Notes: generated by a model not told the origin, from the sequence alone. A stretch of 64,000 nt of DNA from Novosphingobium sp. NDB2Meth1 (GCF_900117425.1 NZ_FPEH01000012.1:1-64000); one strand, 5' to 3'. Positions 1 through 9,037 are shown, numbered from the stretch's first letter. Numbers and translations: made by a program.

Positions 1-188
1 ATGACGCTGGAAACCCTCGGCTCGGTGAGCCATAACCCCATTGTCAGCCTGCCAGCTCTGGCTGCCTGACCCGAACCTGATCCTACTGCGGATCGACGGT
101 TCCTACACCACCCCGTGGGACACGACCCTGGACGATGAGAGTTCGTCGCTGCCAGACTGCATGATGAGCATCCGTTCGCGGCAAAACC

Positions 189-205
189 TGCCGTTTAAAA
201 CGGCA
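189..205. repeat. Short perfect inverted repeat (operator-like)
   Basis: TGCCGTTT and AAACGGCA are perfect complements separated by one base. The element lies in a stretch with no convincing gene, 70 bases left of a second and longer palindrome. It could be an operator half of a regulatory region whose gene lies outside the window, or chance. The sequence is certain and the function unknown. Confidence 0.4.
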
Positions 206-274
206 CAAGCGAATGACCGGGAAGTGCCAACGTCGATCGGTCCCTGCAACTCATCCGGCCAATCTTACGCTTCC

Positions 275-302
275 ATAAATAACAGACGCGTCTGTTATTT
301 AT
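275..302. promoter_or_regulatory. 28-bp perfect palindrome, TetR-operator-like
   Basis: Two 14-base arms meet with no spacer around the core AACAGACG/CGTCTGTT. Perfect palindromes with an ACAGAC...GTCTGT core are typical operators of TetR/AcrR-family repressors (family knowledge). No TetR gene and no convincing target gene lies to its right before argG, so the regulated gene may lie left of the window, or the site may be a remnant. Confidence 0.5.
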
Positions 303-429
303 ATTGCGCTGTCCTACAGCCATCCGACTGCGGCATAACCGCCTCATGCCCTGCGAATCCCAACAATTCCGCTGCTTTGCGTCCCGCGCCGGTGGGGTTG
401 GAGGGGGTGCGGCGGGGCTGACAGTTTTT

Positions 430-1140
430 GCTCTAGACTATGTCAACCCTGTCAACCTTGCGCCTTGGCAGGCGGTCAGCAGGCAGGGGCGGGGCGGGGC
501 GAATCGGGTGCCCCGAACGCAAATGAGGGCCGGCATTGCTGCCGGCCCCCACTGTCGCCGCTGCTGGCACTCTGGCATTCCAGCGCCTGAGCTCACCGCG
601 TCCTTCCGCCGTTCCCTGCCCTTCGGTTCCCACCCTTCGGGCGGTACTCCTCCAGTCCGCTCAGCCTTCCGGTCCTTCCTGCAAGGCAGGCGCTTCCTTC
701 TTGCTCAGCCTTCAGTCCTGCGGCGTCCGCAGTTCCTGACCACATGGGCCTGGCAGTCGCTGGTGCCCGTACCACAGTCCGCACGTTGCCGCGCCTCCTG
801 TCGCTGCGAGCGTGTTTCCTTGTCCCGTCCTTCCGGCGACGCTCCCTCCGGTCCGGCCTTGCGACCTCGCCTTCGGACGTACTCCCTCAGGGGAGGCAAG
901 GGCCCTTCCGCACTGGTCTGGCGTGCTGCCCCTCGCTCTGCTTCCGCCGGTCGGTGCCCCCGGTCTTCCGACCATCGGCCTTGCCGCTTCCGCTTCACGT
1001 CGGGACGCCATTCCGGCATCCGGAACCGGTCTTTCCGGCCTGCAATCCGCCCTTTCCAGAGCGCGCCTCAGCACGCTGGAACTGGTTTCAATGCATACGT
1101 TCCAGTCCGGCCCGATTGGTCAGCTTCAGCTTGTTAATCA
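430..1140 (-). other. Gene-free, highly foldable region; possible structured RNA
   Basis: No open frame here has a credible start, codon bias or recognisable protein. The minus strand is strongly purine-rich with many GGAAGG/CGGAAG runs. It contains numerous local inverted repeats, for example CTGGAAC/GTTCCAG near 1074-1103 and CCGGAA/TTCCGG near 1017-1040. A 9-bp hairpin (arms 527-535 and 540-548) sits at its left end like a terminator for leftward transcription. This would suit a long structured noncoding RNA, but it matches no RNA class I can name. Strand and limits are inferred. Confidence 0.35.
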
Positions 1141-1234
1141 GTGCCTTGCGGCGCTTTTCTCAGGCTTCGTTTCCCTCTCGACAAGACAGATGCTGCGCTT
1201 CGGAGCTGAGTCGCACAAGCAGCAAAATGCAAAG

Positions 1235-1267
1235 TTATCCACAGGCAACCCAATGGCTGGTGGACAA
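1235..1267. promoter_or_regulatory. DnaA-box-like pair
   Basis: Positions 1235-1243 read TTATCCACA, a perfect consensus DnaA box. Positions 1259-1267 on the opposite strand read TTGTCCACC, two mismatches from it. A 6-bp hairpin (1269-1283) followed by a T-rich stretch comes next. Two boxes alone do not make an origin, and no dnaA, hemE, parAB or AT-rich unwinding element is nearby. The pair may be a DnaA-responsive site or chance. Confidence 0.3.
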
Positions 1268-1321
1268 CTCCGCAAGCTGCGGAATCTGCTTTGTTTTAGT
1301 TTTGTGACGATTCGTGGCGGG

Positions 1322-2536
<1,215 letters not shown>

Positions 2537-2621
2537 GGCAGCCAGCTTCCTGTGGACAGGTAACGAATGGCGGGGCGGCTAGCAGGGCCGCGCGCGTGGT
2601 GCAACCGGTTGGGGGAAACCT

Positions 2622-3866
2622 TCAGCCTTTCCGCGCGGCGCGATAGGCCAGTTCGGTCTCGTTGATATAGTTCCGGGTCAGCGGCAGGGCATCGCGGTTG
2701 CGGACGATCTGGAGCTGGAAATTGACCAGATCGGCATGCTCGAACCCGGTCGCGGCGCCGGCGAGGTAGAACTGCCACATGCGGAAGAAGCGGCCGTCGT
2801 AGATGCGGGTGATCGTCTCTTCCTGCTCGGCACAGCGCTTGTACCATTCGCGCAAGGTGAGCGCGTAGTGGCGGCGCAGGATCTCGCAATCGGTGAGCAT
2901 GAGCTTGCACGGCTCGATTGCCCTGACCGTCTCGCTCAGCGAAGGGATGTAGCCGCCGGGGAAGATGTACTTGCGCGTGAAATCGTCGGTGATGTTGGGT
3001 GGCCCGGCGCGGCCGATGGTGTGGAGCAAGGTGACGCCGTCCACCGCCATGAGGTCGTGGCACTTGCGGAAAAAGGTTTCGTAGTTGGGCACGCCGACGT
3101 GCTCGAACATGCCGACCGAGACGATGCGGTCGAACGGGCCTGGCTGGTCGCGGTAGTCGGTGAGGCTGAAGGTGACCTTGTCGGCCACGCCCTCGCGCTC
3201 CGCCCATGCCTTGGCATAGCCGATCTGCTCGACGCTGAGCGAGATGCCGTGGACGGTGGCGCCGGTGGTCTTGTGGAGATGGAGTGCAAGACCGCCCCAG
3301 CCACAGCCGATATCTAGCACCCGCATGCCCGGCTTGAGGTTCAACTTGGCCGCGATGTGGTCCATCTTGGCAAGCTGCGCTTCCTCGAGCGTCGTGACGC
3401 CTTCGTCCCAGTAGGCGCAGGAATACTGGCGCGCGGGATCGAGGAAGAGATCGTAGAGCCGGTCGTCGAGATCGTAGTGGTGGGCGACGTTGCGCTTCGA
3501 CGAGCGGCGCTGGTTGATCTGGTCGAGCCGGCTCATCACGCGGACGCGGGCCTTGTCGAACAGATTGAGGTTGTCGAGATCGCCGCCCTTGTCCCACGGA
3601 TTGTTGCGGCGGATGAAGCCGACGAAATCCATGATATCGCCGCCTTCGATGGTGACGCGGCCATCCATGAAGCATTCCGCCATGCCGAGGCTGGGGTTGC
3701 GGGCGATGGCGCCGGGGACGCGGGCATCATGGAGCTTGAGACCGAGATCGGGCCAATCGGGCGCGGCGGTGCCATAGCGGCGCTGGCGGCCCGATGCTTC
3801 GGTCAGCGTCAGGGTGCCGTACTTCACCAGACGGCGCAGCGCAACATCGAGCAGGATCATGGACAT
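2622..3866 (-). CDS. cfa: Cyclopropane-fatty-acyl-phospholipid synthase
   Basis: Transfers a methylene group from S-adenosylmethionine to double bonds of membrane phospholipid acyl chains, a stress-linked membrane modification. The 414-residue protein has the SAM-binding motif VLDIGCGWGG and the family segment SVGMFEHVG, followed by the conserved FRKCHDLM and FTRKYIFPGGY regions. The frame is open far upstream, but the start MSMILLD is chosen because AGAGG lies 8 bases before it and the protein then aligns with the family. It lies between argG and a glycine-zipper gene, all on the minus strand. Enzymes of this family from alphaproteobacteria can differ in product, so 'SAM-dependent methyltransferase of the CFA family' is the safe minimum. 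Confidence 0.92.
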   Translation of the reverse strand: MSMILLDVALRRLVKYGTLTLTEASGRQRRYGTAAPDWPDLGLKLHDARVPGAIARNPSLGMAECFMDGRVTIEGGDIMDFVGFIRRNNPWDKGGDLDNLNLFDKARVRVMSRLDQINQRRSSKRNVAHHYDLDDRLYDLFLDPARQYSCAYWDEGVTTLEEAQLAKMDHIAAKLNLKPGMRVLDIGCGWGGLALHLHKTTGATVHGISLSVEQIGYAKAWAEREGVADKVTFSLTDYRDQPGPFDRIVSVGMFEHVGVPNYETFFRKCHDLMAVDGVTLLHTIGRAGPPNITDDFTRKYIFPGGYIPSLSETVRAIEPCKLMLTDCEILRRHYALTLREWYKRCAEQEETITRIYDGRFFRMWQFYLAGAATGFEHADLVNFQLQIVRNRDALPLTRNYINETELAYRAARKG

Positions 3867-3919
3867 CGGCGCGACCTCTTGGACCGGTTTCAAGTCTGCT
3901 TGCGGCCTATGACGCGCGA

Positions 3920-3946
3920 GCGCTGCGCGGGCAAGCCGCGCAGCGC
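3920..3946 (-). terminator. GC-rich hairpin downstream of the glycine-zipper gene
   Basis: Perfect 11-bp stem GCGCTGCGCGG/CCGCGCAGCGC with a five-base loop, 15 bases past the stop of the gene at 3961-4332. There is no clear T-run on the minus strand, so it may stabilise the mRNA end rather than terminate on its own. Confidence 0.4.
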
Positions 3947-3960
3947 ATAAAAGCGATGCA

Positions 3961-4332
3961 TCAACGGCAACGCGAGCCGCTGCGTTCGATCTCGCGGCCA
4001 AGGAGGGCACCGCCAGCGGCCCCCAGCAGGGTGCCCAGCGTGCGGTCGCCGCGGGTATCGATCGCGCGCCCGACAAGCGCGCCCCCGACAGCGCCGATGA
4101 CCAGGCCGGTCGTGCCGTTGCTGCGCTTGCAGTAATAGCGGCCATCGCGCCCGCGCCAGATCTGATCCCGGCTGGAGAGGGGGCGCGGTTCGACATAGCG
4201 ACCGTACTGATCATACTCGCCGCTTTGCGCACGGCGGCCATGAGCCGGAGCCCACGGCGGCGGATCGGCCAGCGCGGGAGCGGCGCCAAGCGTGGTGGCG
4301 GCAAGAACTGCAGCGGTGAGGAACCTGTTCAT
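3961..4332 (-). CDS. Exported glycine-zipper 2TM protein (17-kDa antigen-like)
   Basis: A 123-residue envelope protein. Residues 1-22 form a signal peptide ending in APALA. A charged, tyrosine-containing segment follows, then two glycine-rich helices (TTGLVIGAVGGALVGRAI and LGTLLGAAGGALLG) typical of the glycine-zipper 2TM family that includes the Rickettsia 17-kDa surface antigen. Two late cysteines are present. Such proteins associate with the outer membrane; the specific role is unknown. The start is preceded by AAGGA at 8 bases. An ATG three codons earlier would place that ribosome-binding site too close. It is transcribed divergently from the phage-like gene at 4541. Confidence 0.8.
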   Translation of the reverse strand: MNRFLTAAVLAATTLGAAPALADPPPWAPAHGRRAQSGEYDQYGRYVEPRPLSSRDQIWRGRDGRYYCKRSNGTTGLVIGAVGGALVGRAIDTRGDRTLGTLLGAAGGALLGREIERSGSRCR

Positions 4333-4468
4333 GGGTGACATCCTTTTCGGGTGTTCGTGGACGTGACGGGATCTGTTCGCTCGAACCTGCGGACATGATG
4401 CCCAACCAAAGATGAACGGGGCTGCAAAGGCGACAAAGCGAGGGCTTGGCGCGGCCAAGCGTTATGAT

Positions 4469-4515
4469 GGTTCAAATCACTTTCCTACAAGTACCAAATA
4501 GGTTATTTTTGAACC
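4469..4515. repeat. Inverted repeat in the promoter region of the phage-like gene
   Basis: GGTTCAAA (4469-4476) and TTTGAACC (4508-4515) are perfect complements about 31 bases apart, inside an AT-rich island unusual for this GC-rich DNA. A second hairpin GCTTGGC-GCG-GCCAAGC sits at 4444-4460. The arms flank the likely promoter of the gene starting at 4541, so they may be an operator or an end remnant of a mobile unit. Confidence 0.4.
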
Positions 4516-4540
4516 TTCCCTGCCTGCCTGGAGAACATTC

Positions 4541-5893
4541 ATGCCCAATCCGCCGGTCACTTTCCCAGCGATGTTTACACCTGCCAACGCCGTTGCCTTC
4601 ACCAATGCCGATGGTACCGCGCAGACGGTAAGCGCCGATGCGCCGCTGCCGGTCGCTTTCTCCGGAAGTGCGGGTACGCAGGCGATCAGCGCAGTCAGCC
4701 TGCCGCTGCCGACCGGCGCGGCAACAGCGGCAAGTCAGGCGGCGACGAACGCCGCGCTGGGCACCCTCTCGGCGCAGCTTCCGGCGACGCTGGGCCAGAA
4801 GCCGATGGCGCAGAGCCTGCCGGTGGCGCTCGCGAGCGACAGTGCCGTGCTCGGCGTGACGGTAAGCAACTTTCCGACGACGCAAGCAGTGACAGCGGCG
4901 AGCCTGCCCCTGCCGGCCGGCGCTGCGACCGCTGCCAATCAGGCATCAACCAACACGGTACTGACGGCCATTTCAGGCCAGCTCCCCGCCAGTCTCGGCC
5001 TCAAGCCGTCCGGCGCAAGCCTCTCTGTCGGACCGGCGAGCGATCTTGCCAACATCGAACCGGCGGCAACCCCGATCTCCGGAACCGCCATGCCCAGCGG
5101 CGGTTCGGGCATTACCGGCTGGCTTTCGGCGATCTATCGCTCCACCAGCGAGGGGGCGACGATTGCGGGCAGCGTCACATCGGCGGCGACCGTCGTTTCC
5201 GCCAGCAACAACGCCTATATGGGCGGCGCGTTCCAGGTGACCAACGCAGGCACGACATGCACGATCACCTATGAGCAATCGAATGATGGCACCACCTGGG
5301 TGACGCTGCCGGTCATTTCTGCGGCTTTGCCTACAGCCGCACCGACCACCACGTCCACGGCGGCGGGCATTTACTCCTATGTCTCGTCGGCGGCCTTCGT
5401 GCGCGCTCGCGTGAGCACGTACACCAGCGGGACGGTGGCGGTTGTGCTGAGCCAGAAGCAGCAGGTCGCGCCGTCAAGCGGCGTCTCGCTGGCGGCGGGC
5501 GGTTCGGGTATCGGCAGCGTCAGCGTGAGCGGCACGGCGACGATCACAGGCAATGTCAATGTCGGCATCGGGTTTACCGAAAGCCTCGCGGCACTCGCAG
5601 CCTCGGCAACGTTCACCGGGATTGGGCGCACGAACAGTTCGAACCAGTACGCCTACTACAACATTACGGCGTTTGCCGATCAGGTTGGCACGCTGTTCAT
5701 CGACCAGTCGCTCGACAGCGGCGTGACATATCAGCCGGTCGCCAGCCAGACGGTTGCGGCGGGCAGCGCAGCCAATCTTTCGGTGCGGCTGTGCGGTGCG
5801 GTGGGTACGGCGACACTGTACCGGCCGCGTTACGTCAACGGCGCCACGGCACAGTCGACCTTCCGCCTTTCCGGCAGCTTCTCGGCGAATTGA
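4541..5893 (+). CDS. Orphan phage-tail/virion-like repeat protein
   Basis: A 450-residue protein, rich in Ala, Ser, Thr and Gly and almost free of Lys. Residues of about 46-160 hold two copies of a module built on SLPLPxGAATAAxQAxTN...LSAQLPATLGxKP...SLPVALASD, a pattern seen in tail and baseplate-associated proteins of tailed phages (family recollection, not searched). The second half has beta-rich segments such as TCTITYEQSNDGTTWVTLP and TLFIDQSLDSGVTYQPV that look like carbohydrate-binding or fibre domains. There is no signal peptide or membrane helix. No other phage gene is near; it sits between a glycine-zipper gene and rlmN. GGAG lies 6-9 bases before the start. It could be a domesticated phage gene or a surface adhesin. 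Confidence 0.6.
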   Translation: MPNPPVTFPAMFTPANAVAFTNADGTAQTVSADAPLPVAFSGSAGTQAISAVSLPLPTGAATAASQAATNAALGTLSAQLPATLGQKPMAQSLPVALASDSAVLGVTVSNFPTTQAVTAASLPLPAGAATAANQASTNTVLTAISGQLPASLGLKPSGASLSVGPASDLANIEPAATPISGTAMPSGGSGITGWLSAIYRSTSEGATIAGSVTSAATVVSASNNAYMGGAFQVTNAGTTCTITYEQSNDGTTWVTLPVISAALPTAAPTTTSTAAGIYSYVSSAAFVRARVSTYTSGTVAVVLSQKQQVAPSSGVSLAAGGSGIGSVSVSGTATITGNVNVGIGFTESLAALAASATFTGIGRTNSSNQYAYYNITAFADQVGTLFIDQSLDSGVTYQPVASQTVAAGSAANLSVRLCGAVGTATLYRPRYVNGATAQSTFRLSGSFSAN

Positions 5894-5899
5894 TGCGCC

Positions 5900-7177
5900 T
5901 CAGCCGAGCGCGGCCTGCTTCTCTTCGAGGAGCCGGTCGAGCTCGGCGCGGCTCTTGCGTTCGGCCGCGGTCTTGAGCTGCCCGCAGGCAGCATCGATAT
6001 CGCGGCCGCGCGGGGTGCGCACAGGGGCCGAAATGCCGGCATCGAACACGATCTTGGCGAAGCTCCTGATGCGTTCAGGCGTCGAGCATTCGTAAGGCGC
6101 GCCGGGCCAGGGATTGAACGGGATGAGGTTCACCTTGGCGGGCAGGCCATACTGCTTGATCAGGCGGACGAGCTCGTGTGCGTCGCTGTCGCGGTCGTTC
6201 TTGTCCTTGAGCATCACATATTCGAACGTGATGCGGCGGGCGTTGGAAGCGCCTGGGTAATCGGCGCAGGCCTGCAGCAGTTCCTCGATCCCGTACTTGC
6301 GGTTGATCGGCACGATCTCGTCGCGCACGTCCTTGGTGACGGCATGGAGCGAGACGGCGAGGTTGACGCCGATTTCCTCGCCGGCGCGGGCCATCATCGG
6401 CACAACACCACTGGTCGAGAGCGTGATGCGGCGCTTGGAGAGGGCGAGGCCATCGCCATCCATGACGACCTTGAGCGCATCGCGGACGTGGTCGAAATTG
6501 TAGAGCGGCTCGCCCATGCCCATCATCACGATGTTGGTCAGCAGGCGGCCGTCGGGGGTGTAGTCCGAGGCTTCGTCGTCATCCGCATCGTCGAAATCAT
6601 CATCGGTTTCTGGCCCGGCCATCGATCCGCGCGGCCATTCGCCCAGAACGTCGCGCGCCAGCATGACCTGGCCGACGATCTCGCCCGGCGTGAGATTGCG
6701 GACGAGGCGCATCGTGCCGGTGTGGCAGAAGCGGCAGTTGAGCGTGCAGCCGACCTGGCTTGAGACGCAGAGCGTGCCGCGCGTGGCATCGGGGATGAAC
6801 ACCATCTCGAAATCGTGGTTGTCCGCCGTGCGCAGCAGCCACTTGCGGGTGCCATCATTGGAGACTTGCGCCTCGACCACTTCTGGACGACCGATGACGA
6901 AGCGCTCGGCCAGCCACGGGCGCATGGTCTTGGCGATATCGGTCATCGCCTCGAAATCGGTGACGCCGCGATGGTAGAGCCAGTGGAACACCTGCTTGGC
7001 GCGCAGCTTGGCGGCCTTCACATCGAGCCCTGCAGCCTCGAACACGGCAGTGATCTGCTTGCGGTTGAGGCCGATGAGGTCAACGCGTCCATCGGCGCGC
7101 GGGGTTACCTCGCGCGGGACGGGGACGGGATCGATCAGTCCCGGGATCGGCATCGGTTCTATCTGCATCGTGTGCAT
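5900..7177 (-). CDS. rlmN: 23S rRNA (adenine-2503-C2)/tRNA methyltransferase RlmN
   Basis: Radical-SAM enzyme that methylates C2 of A2503 in 23S rRNA and A37 of some tRNAs, affecting decoding accuracy. The radical-SAM cluster motif is [11 protein letters not shown] (CxxxCxxC), and the family segments FVSSQVGC-like (CVSSQVGC), [14 protein letters not shown] and LIPFNPWPG are all present. About 425 residues is slightly long because of an aspartate-rich insert ([16 protein letters not shown]) after the [11 protein letters not shown] segment. No strong ribosome-binding site marks the start; the ATG at 7168 is an alternative. Its stop is 6 bases from the convergent gene at 4541. It is last in a likely five-gene minus-strand unit beginning at 8705. 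Confidence 0.96.
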   Translation of the reverse strand: MHTMQIEPMPIPGLIDPVPVPREVTPRADGRVDLIGLNRKQITAVFEAAGLDVKAAKLRAKQVFHWLYHRGVTDFEAMTDIAKTMRPWLAERFVIGRPEVVEAQVSNDGTRKWLLRTADNHDFEMVFIPDATRGTLCVSSQVGCTLNCRFCHTGTMRLVRNLTPGEIVGQVMLARDVLGEWPRGSMAGPETDDDFDDADDDEASDYTPDGRLLTNIVMMGMGEPLYNFDHVRDALKVVMDGDGLALSKRRITLSTSGVVPMMARAGEEIGVNLAVSLHAVTKDVRDEIVPINRKYGIEELLQACADYPGASNARRITFEYVMLKDKNDRDSDAHELVRLIKQYGLPAKVNLIPFNPWPGAPYECSTPERIRSFAKIVFDAGISAPVRTPRGRDIDAACGQLKTAAERKSRAELDRLLEEKQAALG

Positions 7178-7211
7178 ATAGGGCCAAGGGCGCGTTCGCG
7201 CAAACCAGCCC

Positions 7212-7694
7212 TTAGTTCTGGGCGCAGCCGAGCAAAGCGGCGTCCATCGCGGAAGCGGCGCCGGCAAGCGTGTAGGTATCGGTGAAACTGCGCCCCGAGC
7301 CGCGCGCGGTGACGCTCATGCTTGAAGCGGAACGCATCGCGGCAACAACGGCGGCATCCATGCGGCGATCTGCGGCCCATGCGTCGGCAGCGCCGGCGAC
7401 AAGCTGGAAGCGCTGGCCGCCAACCGAGAGCGTGACTGTGCTGCCCGGCCCGATCCTGCGCGAGAGGCGAACGTGGATTTCCCCGCGCGCGGCCCGGCGG
7501 GGCCAGTTGCCGACGGTGAAGTAGGGCTGGAACTCGTTGACGCGGCCCTCCACCTTGTCGGCCATGGCGATGGCATAGCAGCGCGGCACGCCGGCATCGG
7601 CAAAGGCGCCCCAGTTGTTCCAGATGCCGAGGCTGTCGCGCGCCACCGCGGGCGTGGCGCAGAGCAGGGCGGCGGCGAGCAGTGCCCGTCTCAT
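7212..7694 (-). CDS. Periplasmic invasion-associated locus B (IalB)-like protein
   Basis: A 160-residue secreted protein with a signal peptide at residues 1-18 (cut after AVA). The mature part starts [11 protein letters not shown] and has features of the IalB family: a CYAIA strand, a charge-rich central stretch with LSRRIGPGS, an SVGGQRFQL strand, and a C-terminal cysteine (LLGCAQN) that could pair with the first one. IalB-family proteins are small periplasmic proteins of unclear activity; in free-living sphingomonads an invasion role is unlikely. The start overlaps the stop of the preceding 67-residue gene by four bases (ATGA), and the next gene, rlmN, begins 34 bases on. Confidence 0.65.
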   Translation of the reverse strand: MRRALLAAALLCATPAVARDSLGIWNNWGAFADAGVPRCYAIAMADKVEGRVNEFQPYFTVGNWPRRAARGEIHVRLSRRIGPGSTVTLSVGGQRFQLVAGAADAWAADRRMDAAVVAAMRSASSMSVTARGSGRSFTDTYTLAGAASAMDAALLGCAQN

Positions 7695-7894
7695 GGATCG
7701 ACCAGATCGAGATAGGCGACGACATCATTGTCGGTCGCGATGAACAGGTCGGCCTGGATGTCTTCGGGCTGCTGCGCGGCGAGGGCGAGCGCTTCAGCGA
7801 GCGTGCCGTAGAGCAGCGTCTGCGCCGCGCCGCCTTCGGGGCCGTCGCCGAGGTGATAGAGGCGGACGCTGGCGCTGTCGTGCGTGGTGCGCAT
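7691..7894 (-). CDS. Conserved-looking small protein of unknown function (67 aa)
   Basis: A 67-residue soluble, acidic protein beginning MRTTHDSASVRLYHLGDG and ending [18 protein letters not shown] do not recognise the family. The helix TLAEALALAAQQPE is followed by a beta-like DLFIATDNDVVAYLDL strand, suggesting a compact alpha/beta fold. It is convincing as a gene because both ends overlap its neighbours exactly: its start shares one base with the DUF4169 stop (TGATG) and its stop overlaps the IalB-like start (ATGA), a pattern of translational coupling. Confidence 0.65.
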   Translation of the reverse strand: MRTTHDSASVRLYHLGDGPEGGAAQTLLYGTLAEALALAAQQPEDIQADLFIATDNDVVAYLDLVDP

Positions 7895-8076
7895 CAATCC
7901 CGGCCTTCCCGTTTCGCGCCATCCAGCAGGCGGGCGGTGCGCTCTACCTCCGCCTTGCTTGCGGCGCGTTCGGCGCGGGTGCGGCCGTGGGCGGCCCTGT
8001 TGGCGGCGGCTTGGGCTTCCTTGTCCTTGCGCGCGGCGGCCTTGCGGGCGAGGCGGAGGTTGACGACTTCGCCCAT
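7894..8076 (-). CDS. DUF4169 family small basic protein
   Basis: A 60-residue, Arg/Lys/Ala-rich, probably helical protein with the DUF4169 signature: MGEVVNLR at the N-terminus, then NRAAHGRTRAER and a closing ARLLDGAKREGRD. The family is small, alphaproteobacterial and uncharacterised. It may be a basic coiled or nucleic-acid-associated peptide, which is inference. Its start overlaps the phosphatase stop and its stop overlaps the next start (both TGATG), so it is translationally coupled within the unit. Confidence 0.75.
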   Translation of the reverse strand: MGEVVNLRLARKAAARKDKEAQAAANRAAHGRTRAERAASKAEVERTARLLDGAKREGRD

Positions 8077-8705
8077 CAGGCGTGCTCGCTGCCCCGCTCT
8101 GAGCCGAACAGCACTGTTTCGCGGCCATGTTCCACCAGCGCGATCGAGCCTTGCACCAGCGACGGCGCGATGGGCGCGCCCAGTTCGGGGTGGACCGGAT
8201 AGCCTGCCATCATCCCGCGCAGCACGCGGCTGGAAATGCCGTGCATCACGACGATGTGATCGCCCGGCGCATCGCCCACTTCTGCCAGCCACTTGGTGAG
8301 GCGGGCAGCGATCATCGGGTAATCCTCGCCTTGCGGGGCGGGGCGCAGGAGATGGTCGGCGATGACGATGGGGCCGACTTCGGCCTCGACATCATCGTAG
8401 AGCCGCCCGCACCATGCGCCCATGTCGATCTCCTTGAGATGATGGGTGCGCCTGGCGGCGAACCAGTCAAGCCCGAGTTCCTGCGCGATGAGCGCGGCGG
8501 TCTGCAAGGCGCGGCCGGTTTCGGAGACGTGCAGCGTGGCGGCGGGCGAGGGGCCAAGCGTAGCGCGCAGCGCCGCCCCCATCGCCAGCGCCTGCTCCGT
8601 GCCGAGGCGGGTGAGGGGCGTGTGGATGTGGTTCGCCTGAAGGCGGCGGGCGGCGTTATAGACCGTCTCGCCATGGCGCATGATGAAGAAACGGGGGCTG
8701 GCCAT
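8076..8705 (-). CDS. Histidine phosphatase family protein (phosphoglycerate-mutase-like)
   Basis: A 209-residue cytosolic phosphatase. The catalytic RHGE motif lies at residues 10-13 (FIMRHGETVYN); the second histidine is in VVMHGISSRVLRG, and the acid residue is probably in the EIDMGAWCGRLYDD segment. Family members dephosphorylate small phospho-metabolites or act as mutases, and the substrate cannot be read from sequence. It is the first gene of the leftward unit phosphatase-DUF4169-67aa-IalB-rlmN. The upstream region contains the 11-bp hairpin at 8776-8801. Confidence 0.88.
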   Translation of the reverse strand: MASPRFFIMRHGETVYNAARRLQANHIHTPLTRLGTEQALAMGAALRATLGPSPAATLHVSETGRALQTAALIAQELGLDWFAARRTHHLKEIDMGAWCGRLYDDVEAEVGPIVIADHLLRPAPQGEDYPMIAARLTKWLAEVGDAPGDHIVVMHGISSRVLRGMMAGYPVHPELGAPIAPSLVQGSIALVEHGRETVLFGSERGSEHA

Positions 8706-9037
8706 AGCGCGCGTGATAGCGGGAAGGCGGGCGGAAGGCGAGGGGGGAGGGGCGGCGGGTCTGGGGCGGAGTGAGAGGCATAAGCAATGATGCTTATGCC
8801 TTCTTGCGGAGCGCAGCGGCTTGTCGCAATTTGTGGCGGTTGGGGTTTTTGGGGATTTAGTAAAGTGTCACCGTAATCCAGGGCTGGCGCTGGTGATCCG
8901 CAAGGCGGCGGTGCGTCCGGGGGAAGAAGAACCAGAGGCGCTCGCGGCCTGAGCGGCTGACACGCAAAGCTCTGTCCTTCGCCGGCGATATCTGCCACGC
9001 TTTGCCTACGCACTCCTTTCCGATCGGCGAACTCCCC
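8706..9037. other. Divergent intergenic region between phosphatase and tspO
   Basis: This 332-base stretch holds no credible gene. It contains the 11-bp perfect hairpin at 8776-8801 and a G/T-rich tract (8820-8870) that could carry promoters for either flanking gene. I see no riboswitch or known RNA consensus. Confidence 0.5.
8776..8801. repeat. Perfect 11-bp hairpin AGGCATAAGCA/TGCTTATGCCT
   Basis: Eleven-base arms separated by ATGA form a perfect stem. It is AT-richer than its surroundings and lies about 70 bases upstream of the leftward phosphatase gene and 236 bases from tspO. No T-run follows on either strand, so an operator or protein-binding palindrome is more likely than a terminator. 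Confidence 0.5.

Noticed and set aside
1..69. Open frame from the left edge ending in LPALAA and a stop, resembling a tmRNA tag end or a gene 3' end
   Set aside because: Only 22 codons are visible, with no flanking tmRNA-like pairing and no recognisable family. It could be the end of an upstream gene but cannot be supported.
304..1137. Long plus-strand open frames left of argG
   Set aside because: Compositions are dominated by Arg, Ser and Pro from C-rich DNA. There is no ribosome-binding site, no domain, and several frames are open at once, which is typical of non-coding high-GC DNA.
1224..1283. Chromosomal replication origin
   Set aside because: Only two DnaA-like boxes, no AT-rich unwinding tract, and none of the usual origin neighbours.
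4541..5893. Prophage remnant
   Set aside because: A single phage-like gene without integrase, terminase, capsid or attachment repeats is not enough to call a prophage.
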